A stretch of 64,000 nucleotides of DNA from Cercis canadensis (lineage: Eukaryota > Streptophyta > Magnoliopsida > Fabales > Fabaceae). Location of the stretch: NCBI GenBank assembly GCA_003255065.1, contig QAOA01004450.1:49140-113139 (forward strand), given 5' to 3'. The notes under the pieces were generated by a model. It was not told the DNA's origin, searched no databases, and worked only from the letters and a program-made list of their open reading frames with translations. Numbering within the stretch: the first letter of the stretch is position 1; each line of letters opens with the position of its first letter. A program made the position numbers and the translations under genes. This document shows positions 55,781-64,000 of the stretch, one piece after another.

Positions 55781-56673
55781 AGGAGATTCTCACCAATAAG
55801 AGAATGTTAGGGGATTGTGAAACTGTGGCACTTACTGAGGAGTGTAGTGCAATATTACAAAGGAAACTGCCACCAAAATTAAAAGATCCAGGGAGTTTTA
55901 ATATTCCTTGCATTATTGGCAACTTATCTTTTGGTAAGGCACTTTGTGATCTTGGTGCTAGTATTAACCTTATGCCTCTTTCTGTTTTCAGGAAATTGGG
56001 TATAAGAGAAGTTAAACCAACCTTCATCTCTTTGACACTGGCGGATAGATCAGTCAAATATCTAAAGGGAATCCTTGAGGATGTATTAGTGAAAGTGGAC
56101 AAGTTCATCTTCCCAGCGGACTTCGTTGTGCTAGACATGGAGGAGGACCAAGAAATCCCTATTATTCTTAGTCGTCCATTCTTGGCAACTAGGAAAGCTC
56201 TCATTGATGTGCAGAAAGGGCAACTCACCCTGAGAGTTCAAAGTGATCAAGTCTCCTTCAAAGTTTTCAAAGAAACTAAACACCCGGATGAAGAGCATAG
56301 GTGCTTCAAAATCGACACAATAGAGGAAAGTACTAAAGAAGTGTCTCAAGAAAACTCCTTACAGAAACCAATTGAAGTTTGCATTGAGGAAAAGTTTAAG
56401 AAGGAAAAGTTACCTGACTCAGAGTTTCAAGATAAAAAAATCTCCATAAAGCAAGTGGCGGGTTTCTTACCTCGAGTTGTGTCTCATAAGGACAAAAAGA
56501 AAAAGAAACCTTCTTTCAAAAATATCTTTTTAGAGTACCTCAAGAAGTCTTATTGCTTTGGAGATGGAAATGAGATATGGAGATTAAAGGAGAATGGCAA
56601 ACAATCCAAGGTTCATAGAGATTGTGGAGTGAAGTTCCAAAAGACCTCCACTACCATTTTTTATCCTAGTTAA
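55747..56673 (+). pseudogene. Protease region of the Athila-like element
   Basis: The frame runs 308 residues from MPSYVKFMKEILTNKRMLGD. Retroviral-type protease signatures are CDLGASINLMPLSVFRKLG (the DLGAS active-site form common in Athila) and IILSRPFLATRKALIDV. A lysine-rich tail (DKKKKKPSFKN) ends at FYPS and a stop at 56,673. In autonomous relatives the frame would go on into RT. Confidence 0.85.
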
Positions 56674-58350
56674 TTTATTCCAGAGATAGTCAGATTGAGG
56701 ACTATAAAACAAACATTTTTTGGGAGGCAACCCATTTTCTTAATCCTTCCTTTTGTTTTGTTTTGTTAATTTCTTAGATTTTTATCTTATGTCTTTAGTT
56801 ATGTGTTAAGTTTAACTTTTCTTTAGTTTTGTTAATTTTCAGGTGTGGAAGTAACAAAGGCTAGATTTTTATTCTCATTTCCATTCCAACAAACATTGAT
56901 CCTTTTCTTATCCAGGGGAGTTTTCTATACTTTGTCTTTTAATTTGTTTAACATTGAGGACAATGTTAGTCTTAAGTTTGGGGGTGGAATATGTTGAAGT
57001 TCTTCCTTTTGTTTTTACTTTCTTTTTGTTATTTGGATGTCTAATTAGTAGGATTTTAATTATAGTTTGTGTTGTTTTGAGTGATAATGAAGTTTGAAAA
57101 CCTAGGGCCAATGACAAAAATGATTGCAATTGTTTATAGCTCTTGGAAAATTATGCATGTTATGTTTGTGTGTGTGCTTGATTCTTGTGCTAGTTTTTAC
57201 TTATCTTGTATTTCCTTGACATATTAAGTACATAACCTAAGCATTTGTACTCTTTGCTTGATTTGAAAACGGTTTAAAATTATTTATTTATTTATTTTAA
57301 TATACATCAAGAAGTTTTTATCATGACTTAAAACTAAAAAACTGCTTAGTACTTATATGATCTCAAAGGACTCTAGAACTAGTTTGAATGTCATTTGAGG
57401 CGAAATCCTAGGCTATGCAACTTTAGAGAGATGATTTATGCATTGTTTGGATAGTTTGAGCATTTCAAGCTAACCCTTGCATTATTTCTGTCCTTAGTCA
57501 CCCCAATTGAGCCTACATGTAACTTTTTCTTTGTCACCTCTACCTTAAACTAACCCTTGAATAACTTTCCTAACCTTGCATTCATGACACATTATCAGTT
57601 TAGGAAAAGTATTGAGAGCATATGGATAAATGAAGGTGGATGGGAGGAGTGTTGAGCTTTGAAAAAAAAAAAATTCTAGATTACTGCTTCTTGACTCGAA
57701 AAAGAAAAAAAAATTGATACACCCCTTTGATCATTAAAAGAGAATAAGTTTGCAGGTGAAGTCAAACATTCAAAGAAAAGAAAGAGTGAAGAGAAGCACA
57801 TTCAAGTAAAAAAGAGGAAAATAATCAAAGTGAAAAAGTTGGGTGAAAACTAGTGAAGAAATGCTCTAAAAGCCTAGATTGGTTTTGTGTCATGCGTGAA
57901 TGAACCTCATTGATTATCCTTTACCTCACCTTAACCTCAGCCATTCATTACAATCTTAAAAAGCCCTTTTGATCTTTGATGTTGTGACTAGCTTACATTA
58001 GTGGAGAGTGACATGAAAAGCTAGCCTATGGAGTTCCTCATGTGCTTTATTTAAAGGTCTAATTGCTTAGGTGAGCATGTATAAACTTATTCATAGTGCA
58101 AGAGGTCATTTGTAAAGGTTTACACACACACACTCAAGGAAATTATTAGTGAGTTACAACTTGCATTTGAATTAATTTATACACTTTCATGATATGATAA
58201 TTTTTTCTTGAACTATGATTAATTTTTATCCTTGAGGCCTATTTGGTTAGTAGAATTATATTGTCACTCATGTGTGTTAGTTTTGTTAACTTTGTTAGTT
58301 TAATTTTTTGTTTTGCTCAAGGACTAGCAAATCTCAAGTTTGGGGGTATT
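56674..58350 (+). other. Non-coding 3' region of the Athila-like element
   Basis: Begins with the conserved tail (GGGAGGCAACCC near 56,730, the short repeat found after Athila protease/gag) and ends in the polypurine tract at 58,336-58,350. Only short ORFs occur. AAGTTTGGGGGTG appears both here (56,975) and at the polypurine tract. Confidence 0.7.
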
Positions 58351-59689
58351 TGATAAGTCGGTTTTATACAACTTATCCTGTATTTATCTAGCTTTTTAAT
58401 TGTTTGTTCTAGGGTATTTTGAGTTTGATTCTTATGAATTATTGTTTCTTTTATAGGTTTTTACATTAGAAGTCTTTGGAAGTCACTTTGGTATTTTTCG
58501 GAGTCAAAAAGAGCAAGTTTTGGCAAATGTAGGATGAAGACAGCAACTTGGGCGCCGCAGCCCCCTATTTGCGAAGAAAACCAAAGAACAGATAGAAGCT
58601 AAGGCGTTGCAGCCCCCAATCTGGGCGCCGCAGCCCCCTCCAGACAGAAACTCGAAGGCTGCAGCCCCCTATCAGGAGGCTGCAGCGCCCAAACCCAAGG
58701 CTGCAGCCCCCGACGGGCAACTCGTGATTTGACTTCTAGGCTTCCTAATTTCACTAGAACTCTTATTTTATTTTAATTCCTTTTTCTCCTAAACTTCCTA
58801 GGACCTATAAATAGGACTCTTAAAGTCTAAATTAGGGTTCCACACTTTTGAGAGAAGAGGCAAGAAGAGAAGAGGATTCAAGCTTGAAGATCGAGACTTT
58901 CGGCATCGAATTGTCACATCCCATAGTTCAATTCTTCATCTCTCTCTTGTTATTGATGTTTAATCTGTGTGTAATGTTATTTTCTGCAATTATCATGAAC
59001 TAATTCCACCATCTAGGGTGGAGATGAAGCCTAGCTTAGGATGGATTGTAATTTCTAATGAATTAATCAAAGGACCATCTTCTTAAAGTGACTTCTTGAT
59101 CTCCGTACTTAATGCATCTGTTTGACTGGCCATCAATTTAGATGAGCAGGTAATTACAATAATACTGAAAAGTTAGTTGTGATTGAGGACCATAGAGATT
59201 AAGAACATATATTCCATAAGGGATAGGGATATACCCTTATGATCTATGTAGCTAATAAAAAAGAACCATAGAACAAATTGAATTCTGAGATTATTTACAA
59301 TTCACATAGGAATATAGTGGATTCGTAGTTTAGGAATATATTTGTTTGACCTTGGGAAAGACTAATGAATGACTTAGGGTTCTTGGCTTTCAATTAGGAA
59401 GATTGTTGTTGATTAATGAGTTAGGGATAAAAATCCAGACTAGCTACGGTGAAATCGACATCTTAGATATTTTCTCACCATATTCTTCTTCATTTTTATA
59501 AGTGATTGTTCATTGTTTACAATTTTGCATTCAATTATCATCAAAATTCACCTATCAATTGTCTAGATAAAATTAGAATACGCATAATTTTGGTACTTAA
59601 TAGCCATAGTCTCCGTGGGACGATAATTAATCTCACTTCTTTATTACTTGATTACGGCAAGTGCACTTGCGTTCACTTTTTACGTAACA
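58351..59689 (+). repeat. 3' LTR of the Athila-like element
   Basis: 1,339 bp, similar to 52,685-54,031 with scattered differences and small indels. The GC-rich repeat row recurs at 58,548-58,715 with a different number and order of motifs. Confidence 0.9.
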
Positions 59690-60309
59690 AAAACTTATCC
59701 AATTCCCCACTTACCCCAATCATCTGCTAAGCTTAGATTGATTTACTCTATTGCATTATTAAATACAAACAACATATTGGCATTATATACCAAAACCATA
59801 TCAGCTATTACTTCTTCACACATTAATTGTTGGTACTTCAATAGGTTTAAGAAATGAGTAAAACTCATTTTTATCCTAAAAGATAGGTACAATCCATTTA
59901 GTCTTGGAAAGATTTTTAGTATCATTTTAGTTATTGAAAGAAAAATTTTTGTATCAAAATAGTCATACGCCAACTTTCACTAAATATGCTCTTTCAACTC
60001 TCACCAAGAAAAACTATATAAATGACTATTTTGATGGATATAATTATCTTTTGGTGACTAAATGACACCAAATTTTTTTTTCAGGAACTAAACTGATTAT
60101 GCTTGTATATTTTAGGGACCAAAAGGGTTTTACTCTAAATAATTATATATGAGCATTATTATTTAGCAAGCATGAATCAAAGAAATTTTGTCACGATAAG
60201 GTGATTTTTGGATAAAACAAGTTTTAGGAACTACTTATGAATAAATGTTTATAATTTCTATATTATCCTTTATTACACATTAAGCAACATGTTGGCTAAA
60301 TATCATTTN
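59690..60309. other. Spacer with a foldback MITE
   Basis: 59,856-60,135 is a 280-bp MITE-like repeat with ends GAGTAAAACTC and GTTTTACTC and matching subterminal pieces (GGACTAAA/TTTAGTC type). No clear target duplication. The stretch ends at the N at 60,309, where the next element starts abruptly. Confidence 0.6.
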
Positions 60310-60912
60310 GGAATCCTTGAGGATGTATTGGTAAAAGTGGACAAGTTCATCCTCCTAACAGACTTCATTGTGCTTGACATGGAGGAGAGCCAAGAAATCT
60401 GTCTCATTCTTGATCGTCCACTTTTAGCAACTGGGAAAGCTCTCATTGATGTTCAGAAAGGGCGATTCACTCTGAAAGTCCAAGGTGATCAAGTGTCTTT
60501 CAAAGTGTTTAAGAAAATAAAGCACCCAGATGAAGTAAATATGTGCTTTAAAACTGACACCATAAGTGGAAGCACCAAAGAAGTGACTCAAGTAATTTCC
60601 CTGAAGGACCCAATTGAAGCTCACATTATGGGAATGTCTAATAAGGAAGAGTCACATGATTTAGAGTCTAAAGACAAGAAAATTTCCAAGAATCAAGGAG
60701 CTAGTCCCTTGCTTCGAGTAGAGCCTCATAAGAAAAGAAAGAAAAAGAAGCCATCATTCAGAAAGATACTTTTAGAGCACTTGGGTAAATTTTCTTGCTA
60801 TAAGGAAGCAAACAAGGTATTGAGACTTAAAATGCATGACAAAACCAATGGACATAAACATGGAAGAGTGAAGTTCCAAAAGTCCTTTATTGCCATTTTT
60901 TATCCTGGTTGA
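60310..60912 (+). pseudogene. Protease C-terminal part of the truncated Athila-like element
   Basis: Reads LVKVDKFILLTDFIVLDMEE, then LILDRPLLATGKALIDVQKG and the Lys-rich tail HKKRKKKKPSFRKILLEHLG. It is homologous to the 56,070-56,673 region, but its start and the active-site DLGAS are missing because the sequence begins at the gap. Confidence 0.8.
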
Positions 60913-63302
60913 TTTATTTTATAGATAGTTCAGCTGAAGACTATAAATTAAGTGCTACTTGGGTGGTAACCCAAGAGTTTTTAGCATTTATTTTAATTTA
61001 TTTAACTTTATATTTTCTTTCGAAGATTTTAATTCCAACTACTAGATTTAATTTTAATGGCTACTTTTCTAAATTTTTGCAGGGCATAAATCCTTAGTGT
61101 GGTGGTTCCCATTGGTGACGAATTGCGTAAAGTTGTGGAGTAACAGGCACCATAGCGCTAGACTGATAGTGCCAAAGCGCCCATGGCACAACAAGCAAGC
61201 ACCGAGGCCCAAGGAGCAAGAGCCCCAGTGCCACAAAGGCAGAGTCAAGGCGCAGGGGCACTCACATACTAGCGCTGCAGCCCTTGTGTCTTCAAAATCT
61301 TGTTTAAAAAAAAAACAAAATTCAAAGCACCCATTAACATCAAAACTTGTGTTTTGGGGCATACCATTCTCTCTCTCCGTATTCGGTCACCTCCATTCCA
61401 AATTGGCTCTTCTCTTGCTCTTGGTTTGCCATTACACATCAAGCATCCAAGTTTTCCACTCATCAAGCAACCATTCCACACTTTCCTTCAAGAAATCATT
61501 GTGCAACTCCAAGGAAAGCTTCAAAAAAACACAAAACCGCACCTCCCTTTTCTAGTCATAGACATTGCATTTTCACACTCCATTGTCACTATGGTAAGAA
61601 GCCATTGATACCCATGAATTTTTTGTGTTTCCTTTCATCTTTCATAGTGCTTTAGTCTTGCTTTGGAGACTTGTTGGCCATTTGGAGGTTTTCACAATTA
61701 CAAAAGGGGTATAGTTTATGGGTAGCACTTGTGCACACAAGGTGTTCGACAAAAGGCCCCAATGACTTTCTCCTAGCCATACTCGGTCCAAATTCATTTG
61801 ATTCAATTTCTTTGTGTGTGTTGGACCATAGAGGCATCTTTCATGACCATTTGAGCTTAGCAATGGGTTAATTGAAGTTTGCCCCTCTTGCAACTCCACA
61901 GGATGATAATGATGTTGAATGATCCACCTCCATTTTAGGGGAGTCTTACTATCTTTCTCTTCTTTGCTTTAAACACTGAGGAAAATGTTTTCTTTAAGTT
62001 TGGGGGTGGGGAATTAATTCATGAGCTACTGTATAGGGAATTTAACTTTGATTATGGGTATATTTAAATGCTTTTCTAGGTAGTTTTTATGTTTAATGTT
62101 TATGCTTAATTCTTGTTTTCCTTTAGTTTTTAAAGTAGAATATTGAGTGAAATTTTTTGATTGAAAACCTTGGGCTAATGATAAAAGTTGATTTTCACTG
62201 ATTACAACTCTAGAAAAATGATAGATTTTGTGTTTGTGTTATTGATTAACTCTTGTGTTAACTCTTGTTTAACTATAATTTTCTGAATCATTGAGCACAT
62301 AGCCCTGTTTACTTGAAATCTACATGCTTAGAGATGATTATGTAAATTTAGTGATTTCAAAATCTCACAAAATACTAGAACTTGCTTGATTGTCAATCGA
62401 GGTGAAATCCTAGGCTGCACAATTTTGCAATGAAAAGAAAAGACAACTGTGCAAATATTGAAAAGAAAAAGAATGTCTTAAAAGCATGGAGTATGGGATG
62501 TAGTACTCAAATAATAAGAAAATTTTATTGATTTTATTGATGGATGGCAAATTAAAGAAGAAAACAAGTTTGGGGGTGTTAGAAATCAAAAGAAGAGCTC
62601 TTGAGATTTGTTCTAAACTAAAACTGTGTGATGGGTGAACTAAGCCACATTGTATCTATTATCCTACCCTTAACCTAACCACACATTAAAAGCCTATAAA
62701 AAAGTCCTTCTAATCCTTTATGTTTTGATTTGTCTACATTAGTGGAGATTAACATGAAAAGCAAGTATATGGGATTTTGCAACTGCAAATTAGAGATTAT
62801 TTTTGTGAGCTTGTTTGCATAATCTGATCTAAGTATAGAGAGTAAGGTAAGCAAGGGCTATATTTACACACACATAGGAAATTTAAGTAAGGTGAAATTG
62901 ACTCTTGGGTTAACATTATACACACTCATGATATCTTGAAACTTTTCTTAAGGCTATGCATATTTAAGAGCTCTGAGGCCTGTGTGGTGAGTAGATTATC
63001 ATTTTGTAGTTAGTTTTTTAGTAGAGTTTAATTTTTCTTTTTCTATTTGCTTGAGGACAAGCAAAATGTTAAGTTTGGGGGTATTTGTTAAGTAGATTTT
63101 ATACCCACTCTTTAGATAATTTTAACTTAATATTTTGTGTGCTCTTGAGAAGTTTTATCTATAAATAATATATTTTTGTGTTATTTTTGTAGGCCTAAAA
63201 GATTTGAAAATATTTTATGTTTTGAAGTAAAAGAGATGGAGTTTGGGAGATTAGATGGAGAACTAAAGCCCTAGCTCTTGAAACCAAGCAAGACAAGCAC
63301 CT
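60310..63302 (+). mobile_element. 5'-truncated Athila-like relative
   Basis: Starts inside the protease at GILEDVLVKVDKF (after the N at 60,309), continues to FYPG and a stop at 60,912, then the GTGGTAACCC stretch, non-coding DNA, and a polypurine tract (AAGTTTGGGGGTATT, 63,071-63,085). An LTR begins TGTTAAGTAGATTTTATACC at 63,086 and is cut off after about 217 bp. Protein similarity to the neighbouring element is clear but not close, so it is a related subfamily, not a recent copy. RT and integrase are again absent. Confidence 0.8.
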
Positions 63303-64000
63303 GTATGTAAAAATTGTATGCAAGTGTACATATCGTAATCAAGTAATAGAGATGTGAGTTACAGTATCGTCTCACGGAGATTATGGCCACTAAGTACCAA
63401 AATTGGGCGTATTCCAATTTTATCTAGACGGTTGATAAGTTGAATTATAAAATAGTAAATCATTAATAATCACTATAAAAAGAGTAGAAATATAGAGAGA
63501 GAATATCTAGGATTTTGATTTCATCATAGCTAGTCTGAATTGTTACATCTATTTCATTAACCAAAGACAATCTTCTTAATTGCTAGCCAAGAATCCTAAA
63601 TTATCCATTAGCGTTTTCCAAGGTCAAACAAACATATTTCAAAATTATGAACCCACTATATACCTATGTGAATTGCGAATAATCTGGAAATTCAATTAAT
63701 TAAATGGTTCTCTTTAATAGCTACATAAACTATAAAGATATATCTCTATCCCTTATGGAATATATGTTCTTAATCCTTATGATCTTCAATTACAACTGAC
63801 CTCCCGATATCATTGCAATTATCAATTCATCTAATATGATGGCCAGTCAAAAAGAAGCAATAAGCATGGAGATGAAAAAGACAATTAATTAGAAGGTTTT
63901 TTTGATTAAATCTGTAGAATTTACAATTTGTCCTAAGCTAGGCTACATCTTCATCCTAGATGGTGGAATTAGTTCATAACTGAAAATAAAAGCATCTTCA
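63302..64000 (-). mobile_element. Athila-like LTR in opposite orientation, cut by the window end
   Basis: Minus-strand reading is homologous to the second half of the LTRs at 52,685 and 58,351. For instance TCTCACGGAGATTATGG corresponds to the CCGTGGGATGATAAT stretch reversed, and CCAAGGTCAAACAAACATATTTC to GAATATATTTGTTTGACCTTGG. It starts TGTATGTAAAAATTG at 63,302, exactly where the plus-strand LTR breaks off. It is therefore a later element inserted head-on into the truncated one. Confidence 0.75.

Larger units (their letters stand above)
52685..59689 (+). mobile_element. Non-autonomous Athila-like Ty3/gypsy element (gag-protease only)
   Basis: 7.0 kb with two LTRs of 1,347 bp (52,685-54,031) and 1,339 bp (58,351-59,689). 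Both begin TGATAAGTCGG and end ACGTxxACA-like. A tRNA-Asp-type primer site follows the left LTR, and the polypurine tract AAGTTTGGGGGTATT precedes the right one. The interior codes only for gag and protease. From 56,674 to 58,350 there is no RT, RNase H or integrase, just non-coding sequence. The design recalls non-autonomous Athila-group partners known in legumes (SNARE with its partner Diaspora in soybean), from memory. No matching target duplication was found (CTCTT outside the left end, AAAAC outside the right). Confidence 0.85.

Noticed and set aside
54448-56228. Minus-strand ORFs in the Athila-like element
   Set aside because: Antisense to gag and protease with the expected mirror codon pattern; no Athila env-like or antisense gene signature seen.
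61069-61899. Overlapping ORFs on both strands between 61.07 and 61.90 kb as an env-like gene
   Set aside because: No signal peptide or transmembrane pattern conserved with the sister element; the GC-rich part is a diverged repeat row.

Overview
This is nuclear DNA of a flowering plant, almost certainly a eudicot. It is AT-rich, its few genes have GT-AG introns, and most of it is transposable elements of plant lineages: Ty3/gypsy Tat-like and Athila-like, Ty1/copia, a TRIM, and hAT-, Mutator- and PIF/Harbinger-type non-autonomous elements. The species cannot be named from the sequence. The non-autonomous Athila-like element resembles what is known from legumes, but that is a weak pointer. Isolated N characters, several flanked by near-identical copies of the same sequence, show that the window was joined from contigs whose ends were not merged.

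Layout. 1-6.1 kb: minus-strand Ty3/gypsy element, decayed, with its 3' LTR outside the window. 6.1-9.4 kb: AT-rich spacer with scraps of an old copia element. 9.4-14.3 kb: complete copia element with 245-bp LTRs and a 5-bp target duplication. 14.3-26.7 kb: a locus built by duplication. It holds two copies (A and B) of a two-exon gene for a small secreted proline-rich peptide, an inverted repeat, a TRIM element, a wrecked RNase T2 (S-RNase-like) pseudogene, a 3.55-kb Ogre/Tat-like solo LTR and a small hAT MITE. 28.4-30 kb: two more members (D and C) of the peptide family. 30-35 kb: palindromic MITEs and a 1.5-kb PIF/Harbinger-type element. 36.5-43.5 kb: an intact four-exon R3H/SUZ-domain gene on the minus strand with a gypsy remnant in intron 2. 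43.8-50.1 kb: three Mutator-type foldback elements, a possible dsRNA-binding gene fragment, a poly(A) retrocopy with a perfect 15-bp target duplication, and a steroid 5-alpha-reductase-family gene with one frameshift. 50.5-51.6 kb: a hAT-type element. 52.7-59.7 kb: an Athila-like element that has gag and protease but no polymerase. 60.3-64 kb: a truncated relative of it, interrupted by an Athila-type LTR in the opposite orientation.

How it fits together. Only the R3H gene and the four peptide genes look intact. The reductase is one frameshift from intact. The peptide genes share one design: a signal-peptide exon, a phase-1 intron after the motif EARP..., and a proline-rich second exon. They spread by segmental and tandem duplication. 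Paralogous segments give natural empty sites for the copia and the TRIM insertions, so the order of events can be read directly. The autonomous retroelements are dead. Many of their stop codons are of the kind produced by C-to-T change at methylated cytosines.
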